This document shows, piece by piece, positions 42,959 to 52,625 of a stretch of 64,000 nt of DNA. The notes under the pieces were generated by a model. It ran no database searches, was not told the origin of the DNA, and worked only from the letters and a program-made list of their open reading frames with translations. The stretch covers positions 36,190 to 100,189 of the forward strand of contig SYLX01000208.1 of NCBI GenBank assembly GCA_005808505.1, written 5' to 3'. Each line of letters starts with the position of its first letter. The first letter of the stretch is position 1. The stretch is from Bdellovibrionales bacterium. GTDB taxonomy: Bacteria > Bdellovibrionota > Bdellovibrionia > Bdellovibrionales > JAMPXM01. The translations under genes were made by a program, and so were the position numbers.

Positions 42959-44734
42959 TTATTTTTTATCGATCGCGATCGGGAATCGCACGACGTCCAA
43001 TGCTTTATTCTCCCAGCTTCCGTTTTGCTTCACAGATCGTTTGAATGAAATGTAGACCCAAGGCTGCGAGCCGGTGATGTCAAAATTGCGGCGTTCTTCA
43101 ACTTCAGAAGCGGGAATACGACCATCTTTTCTCATCGTCTCGACAAGATCGCGATAGTCGTGATCGATGATCGAGAAGTATTGGACTTCGGAATTCACCT
43201 CTAACGCCGTTTCGCCTTGGGCGCTTTTTTGAGTTGCGCGGTTCGGAAGTAAGAGATCTGTGACCATCACGACGTGGGCTCCGTCAGTTTTCCAATCGCG
43301 AAGGTCCGCTGACGACGAAGTCAACAAAGCCAACACCCAAGTGTAATCGTCAGATCCTTTCACCTTCCGCTTACCCTTTGCGAGAATCATGAATTTGCGC
43401 AAATGAGCGTTGTAGGAAAGGTGTCGAATACTGTCGACTGTCAAATACTCATCTTGAGTTCCATTCTGAATTTTGAACTTTGTATTTGGTTGAAAAATAA
43501 AGTCGCATTCGCCACGTCGCAGATTCGGAGTAAATCCGTTCTGAGAGGTGTAGCCTCGCCAAGCAGAACTCAGCTCAAGTGGGGCCGACGGCTCGGCCCG
43601 GAATAAGCAGAATCCGACTTCTTTGTCCGCGTCGGCAAGGACCGTATCGCGCGGCACGTTTCGAAAGCGTTTCATCAACATGTAGTAGTGTCGGTCCACT
43701 GGGCTCTTCATGATATTCGTTGTGTGAATGAAGCCTGTGGCACCGAAGCGGCCGTTCCCGTTGAACCAATCGAAGGAAGAATCGGTTGGATCGAATTTCT
43801 TAACCTCGCTTGTTTCACCAACCATCGCTGGGCTCGCAATGACATAGTCAGATGGTTGAGACGAAGGTGAGCGAAACGTCTCATAGGGTCTTTTTGAATT
43901 GTCGTTCAGAACAAGAGACGTAAGCGAAGCCCACCACCAACGGTTTTCATCAGAAAGTCGCAAGCTTTTGTCTTCTAACTTCTTTTTATCGTAGAGCGCC
44001 AAATGGGCTTTTTCATTCTCCGGAAGATTGTACGCTCGCCAATCATTATTCACGTAACCGTAAATTTTCTTTCCGTCGCGGGTGTACACGGTTGATAGCC
44101 ACTCGGTGTTGCGTCGAGAAAGGGGATCACGTCGATCCGCCGAAACGTAGAGAGGATTTTCACAGTCTCGGCTGATGGTTTGGAAGTTCTTACCTCGGAT
44201 CGCGTACACGGTAGTGTGGCCCGCAAAGATAATGACTTCGTCTTTACCTGCCGCGTTCTTTCCCAAGATGGCCCGGGCCGCGATGTCTGGTTGGTCACTG
44301 TGAGTGGCGCGTGCGAAAAACTGGGGATCACCTTCGCGCTTTGAAGACGGACACGCGTATCGACGCGCGTTGTTTGGTCCCAACAAGAGGACTCCGCGCA
44401 CGGAGTTAGGGGTCTGGCCAACTGGTGCGTCACCGAGGTCCGTGATGACGGCCGGCGGCTGTTGTGTATAAGCGTCGTCGTATTCTTTTTCCCATCGATA
44501 AACAATTTCGGATGATGCTTGGCTTACGCCTGTGTGGGGTACGTTGATCCGGTATTGAATTGGAAGATCAATTCCCTTTTCGCTGAGAACAAAAGCAGCG
44601 TTTCTCAAGCGCGTAGAATAAGCCGCTGGGTTTGGATCAAGGGCTCCGGAGTTCGCATTGGCGTTCGAGCCGACAAGGGCGATCGAAAGCAAGAGCGTCG
44701 ATGAAACCGAGTATTTCAAGTGTGCCAGCATCAT
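42959..44734 (-). CDS. Large secreted protein, beta-propeller-like, unknown
   Basis: 591 residues; start at one of two adjacent ATGs with GGAGG six to seven bases before. Signal peptide to about residue 27 (ending NANA). The mature protein is full of strand pairs with Trp and Gly turns: GVLLLGPNNARRYACPSS, VIIFAGHTTVYAIRGKN, HYYMLMKRFRNVPRD and FMILAKGKRKVKGSDDYTWV. The recurrence of such units resembles a five-bladed propeller as in some glycoside hydrolases or sialidase-type proteins, but no catalytic motif stands out. It ends with VYISFKRS and a basic tail. The role is unknown, possibly binding or cleaving glycans. Confidence 0.7.
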   Translation of the reverse strand: MMLAHLKYSVSSTLLLSIALVGSNANANSGALDPNPAAYSTRLRNAAFVLSEKGIDLPIQYRINVPHTGVSQASSEIVYRWEKEYDDAYTQQPPAVITDLGDAPVGQTPNSVRGVLLLGPNNARRYACPSSKREGDPQFFARATHSDQPDIAARAILGKNAAGKDEVIIFAGHTTVYAIRGKNFQTISRDCENPLYVSADRRDPLSRRNTEWLSTVYTRDGKKIYGYVNNDWRAYNLPENEKAHLALYDKKKLEDKSLRLSDENRWWWASLTSLVLNDNSKRPYETFRSPSSQPSDYVIASPAMVGETSEVKKFDPTDSSFDWFNGNGRFGATGFIHTTNIMKSPVDRHYYMLMKRFRNVPRDTVLADADKEVGFCLFRAEPSAPLELSSAWRGYTSQNGFTPNLRRGECDFIFQPNTKFKIQNGTQDEYLTVDSIRHLSYNAHLRKFMILAKGKRKVKGSDDYTWVLALLTSSSADLRDWKTDGAHVVMVTDLLLPNRATQKSAQGETALEVNSEVQYFSIIDHDYRDLVETMRKDGRIPASEVEERRNFDITGSQPWVYISFKRSVKQNGSWENKALDVVRFPIAIDKK

Positions 44735-44949
44735 GGAGCCTCCGTTTTAAGCCTTTCAACTTATCGGCCTGGATGAAGGTCGGCTCAAGTGTATATAGTT
44801 TGATCACCTTTGGACTGAGCCAACTTTACTAGGGACCAAAATTATCAATCCGAAACAGTTTAATTGGCTTCAATATTTACATCTTTGGTGTCTGATCCGT
44901 TTACTGCCGGCGGCCGATGCCCGATAGGACCCATACAGCAGGTGCTAGT

Positions 44950-47562
44950 ATGAACGGTGGCTCGCTATCCTTATTTGACTTCATCATCCAGTCGGTCCAA
45001 CAGCTCGCGCTCTTGATTCTTACGACTCTGCAGCCGGTTGCGGGTAGCCAAATCCTTACGGTGACTGATCCAGCGTGGACGAATGGCAAATGGGAGCAAA
45101 TTGGCGGTCATCCAGCTTACCGCGCGAGTTCCACCGAATTGATTGAAAGATGTAAGAAGAATCCTTCGAGCTTTCTCATCCTACCGCTCACCATTCAAGC
45201 TACGCAGATACTTTATATCGATGGCCGGTCGGTCGTGATTGTCGATGATCCAAGCTTCCGTGCTGTGCGGGCCTACTATGGATACAAAGAGATCAAATGC
45301 TCCGATCTCCCGGCCGACGCTCAAGAGATGACATGGGAGGTGAGAACACACTCCACGTATTTCGCGCGAGTCATGTCTTACCCGCAAGTTTCCGAAACGC
45401 GAGATGCCGTCGGGGCTTTAACGATTGCGATTTGTATTCTCGGAGCGGGTGGGTGCCTAGCGGCGGCGCTCATGGTGCTCGTTGTCTTCTTGGGAAAATT
45501 CCCGGGCAAATTGGTTTTCGCGCTTGCGGGCACTTGCGTACTCTTCACCCTTTACGGCGTCGCGTGTGTTCCGGGTGACTTCGGGATCACGATCTCGATG
45601 TTGAACACGCACCGAGTTGCCGTTACCGTTTTCTGGGTCGGTGTGACGCTGCTCTTTTATACATACAAGTTGATCGGAGCTCTCCCGAAGTGGATCTTCG
45701 GAATCTTCTTGGCTACGGCGCTGTTCAATCTTTGCTTCATGCTAGCGGGAACCAGTAGCGATACGCTCATGCTTGGTTCGCTCCTGAACTTTCCCATGAG
45801 TTCGATCGTTCTTTATTACCTTTTTGGATCAAACCTTCGGAAAGCACTCAAAGCTCCTCGAGATATCGCTCAATGGGGTTTTGTGGCCAGCGCGCTTGCA
45901 ACCATGACCGCAAGCCACATCGACATGATGGTGCTTGCCGGCACTCTCAAATTTCCGGTCGTCATGCCGCTAGGAGTTCTTGGCGGCATCTTCTTCCTCA
46001 TCGTCTCGCTCAGTATCATGATCTCTCGAACTTACGAAGAGCGGGATCACCTGCGCGAGAACCTCGAACAAGAAGTCGAGAAAAAGACAGCTCTTCTTGC
46101 ATCAGCAAACAAATCTCTCGATGGAATGATCAACTCGTTAGGGCAAGGGTTCACGAGTTTCAATGCCAATGGCGCTTGTGCGCCTGTGTCTTCGCGCGCT
46201 TGCGAGCAGCTCTTTGGTGTCGATCCGGCTTCAAGATATATTTGGGAAGTGCTTCGACTAGAGGGCTCTGACTTGATCGACTTCAATCGCTGGATCGGAA
46301 TGTGTTTCGCCGGCAGCGTTGATTTTACAGTTCTCGAGAAAATGGCGCCGAAAGAATTCAAATCAACCGACGGGCGTTACATTCCACTTCAGTTTTTTCC
46401 GATTCGTAATAAGCTCGGTACATTGACCGACATCGTCGTGGTCGCGACGGATAAAACTGCCGAGCGAAAGGCGAACCTTCAGCTAGAAGAACAGCGCCGG
46501 CGCGCCGAGATGATCCTCATGATGGCGAAAGAAAAAAAGACCCTGAAGAGCCTTGTTTCCGACCTGCGAGAAAGTTTCAAATCGCTATCAACTCGCGTCT
46601 CGGGCGGAGAGATGAATCGTGAGATCATGCTCGAATACGCACGTCTTTTACATACCTTCAAGGGCGCCTTCGGCATCTTCGCGATGCGAGATCTCGCAGA
46701 ACTCTTTCACCGCATTGAATCCGAATGGTCAGAGGAAAGAGCGACAGGTTTTAAGTCGCTCAATGGTGCCGTTTCACAACAAAAGTGTCTGACTCAGCTG
46801 AACATGCTTTTAGACGTTGTCGAGTCTACGCTTGAGGAATATCGGGAAGTCTTGGGCCGATCGTTTTTCGAGTCCGGCAACGTCGTTGAAGTGAAGGTCG
46901 AGAAAATAGACAAGTTGGTCTTGGATCTCCGTCATGCTCGCGTTGATGGCAGATTAGTCACGCAAGCGCTGTGCCTTAAAGAAGAGCCCATTTTAAATTT
47001 CTTCACGCAGTACGTAGACGTGGTGAATCGATTGAGCCAACGACTGAGAAAGCGCCTGAGACCCGTAGAAATTTCGGGCGGCGACTTGATGATCGTTCCG
47101 GATCAATACAGAAATATTTTTGCATCTTTCGTACACGTGTTTGCAAACTCGGTTGATCATGGTCTCGAAACTCCTGCAGAACGCAGAGAAGTTGGCAAGG
47201 ACCCTGCCGGCAAAATATCGATATCGTTCACCAGAACAATTCATCGAAACCAAGACGCCATTCAAATTGTCGTGACGGATGACGGCCGAGGGATCGACCC
47301 GTCTAGGATCACCGAAAAGCTCAGCTCGATGGGCGTTAATGTCGAGGGGCTATCGCCTCACGAGATCCTCAATAAAATCTTTGATCCCGGTTTCTCGACC
47401 AGGACCGTGGTCACCGAAACATCGGGGAGAGGCATTGGCTTAGACGCCCTTAAATCAAGCGTTGAGTTCGTCGGCGGAACCGTCTTCGTCGAGTCCGATA
47501 AAGGCAAGGGCAGTCGTTTCACCGTCACCTTGCCCGTATTGAAGCCTGCAATGAATGCCTAG
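44950..47562 (+). CDS. Sensor kinase: 7TM-type input, PAS, HPt and CheA-like ATPase
   Basis: I start at ATG 44950, with AGG eight bases upstream. An exported N-terminal domain of about 135 residues is followed by seven hydrophobic segments (about 155-365), as in 7TMR-DISM receptors. A short coiled coil (REDHLRENLEQEVEKKTALL-like) leads to a PAS-type domain (LDGMINSLGQGFTSFNANGA). An HPt-like helix bundle carries phospho-His568 in LLHTFKGAFGIF. The ATPase has a CheA-type N-box, VFANSVDHGLETPAERREVG with Asn733, then DDGRGID and GRGIGLDALKSSVEF. There is no CheW domain. It therefore seems to self-phosphorylate an HPt histidine for an unlinked response regulator. The signal is unknown. Confidence 0.9.
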   Translation: MNGGSLSLFDFIIQSVQQLALLILTTLQPVAGSQILTVTDPAWTNGKWEQIGGHPAYRASSTELIERCKKNPSSFLILPLTIQATQILYIDGRSVVIVDDPSFRAVRAYYGYKEIKCSDLPADAQEMTWEVRTHSTYFARVMSYPQVSETRDAVGALTIAICILGAGGCLAAALMVLVVFLGKFPGKLVFALAGTCVLFTLYGVACVPGDFGITISMLNTHRVAVTVFWVGVTLLFYTYKLIGALPKWIFGIFLATALFNLCFMLAGTSSDTLMLGSLLNFPMSSIVLYYLFGSNLRKALKAPRDIAQWGFVASALATMTASHIDMMVLAGTLKFPVVMPLGVLGGIFFLIVSLSIMISRTYEERDHLRENLEQEVEKKTALLASANKSLDGMINSLGQGFTSFNANGACAPVSSRACEQLFGVDPASRYIWEVLRLEGSDLIDFNRWIGMCFAGSVDFTVLEKMAPKEFKSTDGRYIPLQFFPIRNKLGTLTDIVVVATDKTAERKANLQLEEQRRRAEMILMMAKEKKTLKSLVSDLRESFKSLSTRVSGGEMNREIMLEYARLLHTFKGAFGIFAMRDLAELFHRIESEWSEERATGFKSLNGAVSQQKCLTQLNMLLDVVESTLEEYREVLGRSFFESGNVVEVKVEKIDKLVLDLRHARVDGRLVTQALCLKEEPILNFFTQYVDVVNRLSQRLRKRLRPVEISGGDLMIVPDQYRNIFASFVHVFANSVDHGLETPAERREVGKDPAGKISISFTRTIHRNQDAIQIVVTDDGRGIDPSRITEKLSSMGVNVEGLSPHEILNKIFDPGFSTRTVVTETSGRGIGLDALKSSVEFVGGTVFVESDKGKGSRFTVTLPVLKPAMNA

Positions 47563-47583
47563 GCTGCGTCCTCGTTCAGAAGG

Positions 47584-49302
47584 TCAAGGCATCGGGAGTA
47601 TCGAGCCGAACTGTGTGAGATCCACTCCTGCAAGCGCTGCCCTTTGATCGTTATTTTCTGAGTTGGGGGCAACGTATCCGTATCCACCGATGCGTGTCAG
47701 GTTCGAATTGCGATTTCCAAGATCCGTTCGGTTGTACCACCGCTGATTGAGGGCAGGGTTCTCGTATTCCGCTGGCTGAACACCCATCGCCTGAAGGATG
47801 GTGACGAGAAGTCGGTTGTAGGACACGCCTTGGTAGTTGCCCATGAATCTCTCGCTACTTGGATTGTAAGCTCCGCCATCGCGGTTTGGGTCCAGCCGTG
47901 GAGTGTAGGAGCGATCGGAGTAATCGAGATAGTTTCCGGAGCTCAATGCGCCGCCGCCGTTACCCGCCAAAATCGCCGGAACAGAGTTCTCACTGTGAGT
48001 GGTGCCGTGCTCGAACGTCGTGAAGATGATGGAGTTATAGAGAAATGAGCGGTTATTGCTCGGATCGATCGCAGCATCGAGAGTTGCCATAAGCGGCGCT
48101 AAGATGTTCTGGATGATAAGGCCTTGGTGGTGCCCAGCCCACATCCAGCGATACTCTCCCGTGCGAGTCAGGGCCCAAGGATCATGAGAAACTCTTTGAT
48201 GGTAGTCGGAAGTCGAATCGATCGGCGTCACCTCTGATCGCGCAAAGAAACCGTTGCGGTTGTCGACGCCTCCTCGAAAAGGAACGTCGAAGTACATCGT
48301 AAAAACGTTGTTCACATTGCACATGATGGCGGCCGCCAACATATCGACGAGCACGCGACTCTTAGCCGGATCTTCCGCAACGCCTTGGGTGGGAAGATAG
48401 AGGTTCGGAGAAATGTTTCCGCTCGCGTTCCGAAGTGCCGAATGACTGCAACCAGCGATCGGTGTGGTCGTCGTGGAACCAGAAGGAAGTCTCCGCTGGA
48501 TGTCAGAGAATCGGTCCATCACGTTCGTTAATACTTGTCGATCGACCGTGCTGATGTTGCGATGGCCACGGGTGCGTCGGTAGTCGTCCATCACGCGGTT
48601 GAGAAGTTCTCTTCGCGGATGAGGGGGAGTTGTTTGCGTTGAAGTACCGCCACTTGATTCCGCTACGTTAGTAAAAAGAGCTCGGTAAAGAGTTCCGAAA
48701 TCATCGGTAAATCCTAATCCAGAGCTTCCGCCAACGGCATCGTTTACCGTGAACCCATCGCCTTCACCATATCTTTGACCGATCGTGGTCGGTGAGCGAC
48801 GAGAGGGATTCACTCGTGCATGTTGCGAAAGAAAGTAATCGATTGAGGGTGGGCGTGCGCCCAAGTTGTTTCCGTTGTGAACGTCATTTCTCTTGTAACT
48901 GCCTAGCTTCGGCGCCATGCCGTGACCAAAGTATCCGCCGTGATCAAGGCCGCGAATGATGTTCAGGGAGTTGAGGTAGTTATTCAGGCTGGTGCCGTAT
49001 AATCGCGCCAGCGGAGTTGAGCTGTTCGGCGCAAAGTCGCGCAATGCCTGCCAACGAAATCCGCGTGGGTCCAGCGTTGCTGGCTGCGGGATCGCACGGA
49101 AATTCGCGGGCGTCATGCTGGGAATCCAATTCGCGTTATGACCGAGATCAAGAGAGCCGCTCAGCGTGATGAAACGCTTGTGCACGGTCATCGCTTGGCC
49201 CCAAGCTTCTCGAGGCAGGAGAGAAGGTAAGAACGGAATAGCCAGCAGGAAGTTGCCGGAGCCTTGAAGGAACATTCTGCGAGATTGTTTATTGTACTTC
49301 AT
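47584..49302 (-). CDS. DUF1552 family exported protein
   Basis: Begins with a Tat-like signal: QSRRMFLQGSGNFLLAIPFL. The 572-residue body matches DUF1552, with the conserved start of the domain (HKRFITLSGSLDLGHNANW), an SGG/HGM segment (GLDHGGYFGHGMAPKLGSY), VDMLAAAIMCNVNNVFTMY, SHDPW, MWAGHHQGLIIQNILAPL and TTFEHGTTHSENSVPAILAG. The function of DUF1552 is unknown. It is nearly always beside a DUF1592-type cytochrome, as here, where the upstream stop and this ribosome site overlap (TAAGGA). The Tat signal suggests it folds, perhaps with a cofactor, in the cytoplasm before export. Confidence 0.93.
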   Translation of the reverse strand: MKYNKQSRRMFLQGSGNFLLAIPFLPSLLPREAWGQAMTVHKRFITLSGSLDLGHNANWIPSMTPANFRAIPQPATLDPRGFRWQALRDFAPNSSTPLARLYGTSLNNYLNSLNIIRGLDHGGYFGHGMAPKLGSYKRNDVHNGNNLGARPPSIDYFLSQHARVNPSRRSPTTIGQRYGEGDGFTVNDAVGGSSGLGFTDDFGTLYRALFTNVAESSGGTSTQTTPPHPRRELLNRVMDDYRRTRGHRNISTVDRQVLTNVMDRFSDIQRRLPSGSTTTTPIAGCSHSALRNASGNISPNLYLPTQGVAEDPAKSRVLVDMLAAAIMCNVNNVFTMYFDVPFRGGVDNRNGFFARSEVTPIDSTSDYHQRVSHDPWALTRTGEYRWMWAGHHQGLIIQNILAPLMATLDAAIDPSNNRSFLYNSIIFTTFEHGTTHSENSVPAILAGNGGGALSSGNYLDYSDRSYTPRLDPNRDGGAYNPSSERFMGNYQGVSYNRLLVTILQAMGVQPAEYENPALNQRWYNRTDLGNRNSNLTRIGGYGYVAPNSENNDQRAALAGVDLTQFGSILPMP

Positions 49303-49312
49303 TCTCTGGTCC

Positions 49313-51400
49313 TTATTGGCTCAACGTTCGACGACGGAAACGGGCATCAGCGGCCGGCGCTCGCAAAAAGTCTGAGAGTGAACCGTTGTTGCGGATCACT
49401 TCAGACATGCGAAGCATGTCGCAAGAGCTTGTTGCGGTAGGCATCGCGGGTAATCGCTGCGTGTAGGTTTGGTATTGCTTCGTCAAGCATGCGCGGAAGT
49501 GAGGAGAAGTCGCCATCCATCGGCTGAAGGCCACGCCGTCTTCAATCTCCACGTTGTCTTGAAGTGCGGCTTGCACGTTCACCCGCGCGTTGACTGGTAG
49601 GTCTTGGCGATAAGTTCCATCTACAAAGATGGGTTCGGTTCGTTGGTATCCACCGAAGGCGTTGTAGTTTGCAAATGCGTTTCCGATCGGATTGATCTGC
49701 GCATGGCAGCCTGTGCATGAAGAGCTTGCGGTTGCTCTTTCGTATTTCTCGCGAGTTGTCAGCAGGCCTGACGGAATCACGGTCATCGCAGCATCCGGGG
49801 GGATCTGCCCTTTGACTTCCGCGCAAAGGAAATCCGACATAACGTGCAGACCACGCATGACGGGCCGCTCAGTATCGCTCGAGTTATAAAGATAGCCTGC
49901 TCGCGTAGCTAAGCCGGCTCGCTCATCGGCAGGCAATCGAATGGCCGTTGTTTCGTTGAACGTCGCCGGCGCAGGGGCCGACTGTCCATACACTCTCATC
50001 AAATCGGGGTGACGAGCTGTGGAAACGTTCGACGTCATGAGCTCTTGAACAGGTCTGCCGCCTTGATGGAGGTATCCGACTAAATCGAGGATCTCCTGGC
50101 GCATCGCTGCTCTCATGTTGTTATCTACCGTAAGACCCGTCGTGATTTGGGTCCACTTTGCGCTTGAGGGTGTGGCAATCGACCGGATTTTGTAGAGCTT
50201 CAACCAGTCATCAACGAAGTCTTGGAGCATCGGTGCTGGTGACTGGCTCAGAGCATTGAGCGCCATCGCGTAATTCGTATCTTCGCTGAGGTTCGATGTC
50301 GAAGCGAGTTGGATGAGCGCTTCATCCAGATTAGCGAGTTGGAAGTGATAGGAGAGTCGTCTTGCGATCGCGAACGATGAAAGATTGGCGGGTCCACCTG
50401 CAACCGGAGTGACGTCCGTGTAGAGGTGGTGAAGGAACTGGGGCGACACGAACGCGCGGAAGAGGAAATTGTTGACGGCCTGAAGGGACGTCGCGGCTCC
50501 TGTGAACTCCGCCTGATAGGCTACAAGTTCGCCGCTTCCTGCTTCGAGAGGTCTTCCCCAGAGTCTTAGGAGAAAGTTGTTGATGAAGGCATCTCGGCAG
50601 GCTGCTGAGAGCGTATTGACGTTCAAGTTCGTGCAACCAGCTGGGCTGTAATTCACGAACGTTGTTACGAGTCGCGAATACCGGGCTGAGTTCGTAGCTG
50701 CGTTTGCTAATTCTTCAGCGAGATCGAAGTAGGCATCGGCATGACCAGATTCAAAAGAGCGATCGGAGCGACTGAAGGGGAGGCGGTTGTCGTTAGGGAT
50801 GCGGTCGAGGAAGGTCGCAACCGAGCCAGTGAGGATCTGCTCCGCTTCGGTCGCGCCGAAGGGGCGCGAAAGCAGGCGACGGAGCGAATTCAACATCTCC
50901 GATTTAGACAATCGACGTGCGTCGAGTTGGGCTGCAGGTTCGTCAGCCGAGCACGTGAACAGTTCAGTTGCCGTCGGCATCGGCATACTGCTCACCCACG
51001 AGGTCAGCGCCGCAAAGTCCTGTGCCGAGATGGGACCCGTCGGAGGCATGTTGCGGCCTTCGATGGGAGCTGTGTAGTTCCGGAGTCGCGTGATGAGTTT
51101 GGATGTGCTGACGGAGCCAGCCGTGATGAGGCGGGCATTTCTGTACTCGTCTTCAGTCTCAAAAAGTAGAGGCCCACCTGATGCGCCGGCGTAGTGGCAA
51201 GCCGTGCAATTGCGCTGAATGACGTCTTTCGCGGCCTGAAAGCGAGCGGCGTTCGCCACGGTATCTGGCTCGCGCGAAGAAGCAGCGTTGTTCAATTGAC
51301 CTGGCTGAAAAGGCGAGCAGTTTTGGAATGGAAGCAAAGCTGCCAAACCAAGCAAGAGATACTTAAGCCTTTTGCCTGCGGCTGTTCGCAAATAACTCAT
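49313..51400 (-). CDS. DUF1592/DUF1588/DUF1585-type cytochrome c lipoprotein
   Basis: Lipoprotein-like N-terminus LLLGLAALLPFQNCSPFQPG with the FQNC lipobox. The first haem site CTACHYAGASGGP lies at about 69-81. The central domains match DUF1587/1595/1592: PFGATEAEQILTG, FSRSDRSFESGHADAYFDLA, FLLRLWGRPLEAGSGEL and AFVSPQFLHHLYTD. The end has the DUF1588/1585 pair with FLCAEVKGQIPPDA and a second haem site, CTGCHAQINPIGNAFANYNAFGG. This matches known exported proteins paired with DUF1552 in Planctomycetes and related groups. The role is not known; electron transfer linked to polymer oxidation has been proposed for the family and is not shown here. The DUF1552 gene follows within 10 bases. Confidence 0.93.
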   Translation of the reverse strand: MSYLRTAAGKRLKYLLLGLAALLPFQNCSPFQPGQLNNAASSREPDTVANAARFQAAKDVIQRNCTACHYAGASGGPLLFETEDEYRNARLITAGSVSTSKLITRLRNYTAPIEGRNMPPTGPISAQDFAALTSWVSSMPMPTATELFTCSADEPAAQLDARRLSKSEMLNSLRRLLSRPFGATEAEQILTGSVATFLDRIPNDNRLPFSRSDRSFESGHADAYFDLAEELANAATNSARYSRLVTTFVNYSPAGCTNLNVNTLSAACRDAFINNFLLRLWGRPLEAGSGELVAYQAEFTGAATSLQAVNNFLFRAFVSPQFLHHLYTDVTPVAGGPANLSSFAIARRLSYHFQLANLDEALIQLASTSNLSEDTNYAMALNALSQSPAPMLQDFVDDWLKLYKIRSIATPSSAKWTQITTGLTVDNNMRAAMRQEILDLVGYLHQGGRPVQELMTSNVSTARHPDLMRVYGQSAPAPATFNETTAIRLPADERAGLATRAGYLYNSSDTERPVMRGLHVMSDFLCAEVKGQIPPDAAMTVIPSGLLTTREKYERATASSSCTGCHAQINPIGNAFANYNAFGGYQRTEPIFVDGTYRQDLPVNARVNVQAALQDNVEIEDGVAFSRWMATSPHFRACLTKQYQTYTQRLPAMPTATSSCDMLRMSEVIRNNGSLSDFLRAPAADARFRRRTLSQ

Positions 51401-51865
51401 TGAGCCCCACCCACCGAGAGTCAGTCCACGTGAACTGCTTCAGTTTACAACGAGTGATCGGGTAATTACGGATTCACCTGAAGAGTGTTTTAAGCTGATA
51501 CATACAGCGATTAAGTCTTTATTCCTGCTCGAGTTTTCCTGGAGCTAGCCATCGTTCCACGAGTTTCGTGGAGCGTTGAGTCCTTGCAATCGCGGAAATG
51601 CTATTCACATTAGCCAAAGATGTTCTCGCGAATAGAAAGTGGATGGACAATTTCTGCAGGTTTGCGGCCGCCCAGAAGAGGTTTGGCTTGAGGCAAACAA
51701 AGTTTGATTTGTTAATCAGGACAAGCGTGAGGTGGAGAATGCCGAGGCAATTCCTAACAATGGAAATCTCCGTAGCCATCTTCGAAGATTTGTATGATCA
51801 AATGCGATCCTTACTAATCAGCGATGCTTGGCAAAGCAAAGCCCACGGAGTTTCGAGGGAGCCGC
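51401..51865. other. Intergenic region
   Basis: These 465 bases separate the DUF1592 gene from a plus-strand gene. Two overlapping short frames occur (51519-51779 minus, 51598-51876 plus). Neither has a ribosome site or a protein-like pattern. The promoter of the DUF1592-DUF1552 operon should lie here; I cannot fix it. Confidence 0.35.
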
Positions 51866-52255
51866 ATGAGAACTGAGTTCTTTTCATCCTACCATGAGCT
51901 AGTCAGCCGTCTTGAGTTTGAGTTGCCCTCCCTCAGTCGTGATCAGCAATCGCGTCGCCTCCGATTGGTGATTGGCCAAGTTGTCGTCCAAGCTGGCATT
52001 GCTGCTGGAACACGAGTGAATCTTCGCCCGACCGCCGCGGCTTCAGGCGCGGTCGTGCGCTCAGATCAAATCGAGTCCGCTTCGAGTAAAATCGAGCGCT
52101 TTCTTCGAAACGCGGGGTCCGTCGCGATGGTGGGTTCCAAATTGATACGTCTCGAATCGGTCTTAAAGCAAGATGACCCTGAGTTGATGTTTGCGGCGTT
52201 GAAGGATCTTGCGCGAGACTTGCCGGCTCCCTCGAAATTGGTGATCACGGCCTGA
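51866..52255 (+). CDS. Hypothetical cytoplasmic protein
   Basis: GAGGGAG precedes the ATG at 51866 by five bases. The 129-residue product is helical: HELVSRLEFELPSLSRDQQS, RRLRLVIGQVVVQAG and KIERFLRNAGSVAMVGSKLI. It has no membrane segment or cysteine. Its basic middle (RRLRL, RVNLRP) could bind nucleic acid. No family is recognised. It converges on the minus-strand gene at 52271 with 15 bases between stops. Confidence 0.7.
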   Translation: MRTEFFSSYHELVSRLEFELPSLSRDQQSRRLRLVIGQVVVQAGIAAGTRVNLRPTAAASGAVVRSDQIESASSKIERFLRNAGSVAMVGSKLIRLESVLKQDDPELMFAALKDLARDLPAPSKLVITA

Positions 52256-52270
52256 ACGTCGTCGGGGTGC

Positions 52271-52609
52271 TTATTTTTTCTTGGGAGCAAGCGATGCTTT
52301 CACAATGCGAACGGGCTCACCGGTCTCATCGATCTCAGCGGTCACGCAGTAATGCTGACCGTTCTGAGTGCCGGTTTCTCTTTTGATGCCGGAATTTTTA
52401 CCGATCAGTTCGTCGGCTTCCTCCAGCAACTTCTGCTCACCCCCTTGAGTAGCAAGAATGATCACGTCTTGATTGTTTTTGTTTACCAGCACTGCGTTGC
52501 CAGCGGTACCTGTGCGTTTTCCACAGAATTCTTTAGCGCGAATTTGAGTTTTGGCGTGCGCGGCGATGGTGAATATCGTGATTGAGAGTGCGAGGACCGA
52601 CTTTCGCAT
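52271..52609 (-). CDS. Small secreted protein, unknown
   Basis: 112 residues with a signal peptide (MRKSVLALSITIFTIAAHA) and AAGGA seven bases upstream. The mature part has two cysteines (KEFCGKRTG and HYCVTAE), which could pair. VLVNKNNQDVIILATQGGEQ then KLLEEADEL reads as strands and helix, and the end is Lys-rich (LAPKKK). Family unknown. It follows the cytochrome c gene by 16 bases and may be transcribed with it. Confidence 0.75.
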   Translation of the reverse strand: MRKSVLALSITIFTIAAHAKTQIRAKEFCGKRTGTAGNAVLVNKNNQDVIILATQGGEQKLLEEADELIGKNSGIKRETGTQNGQHYCVTAEIDETGEPVRIVKASLAPKKK

Positions 52610-52625
52610 TTTATATCCTTAGACG

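Noticed and set aside
51598..51876. Plus-strand frame of 92 codons
   Set aside because: No ribosome site, no protein-like pattern, and it overlaps the start region of the supported gene at 51866.
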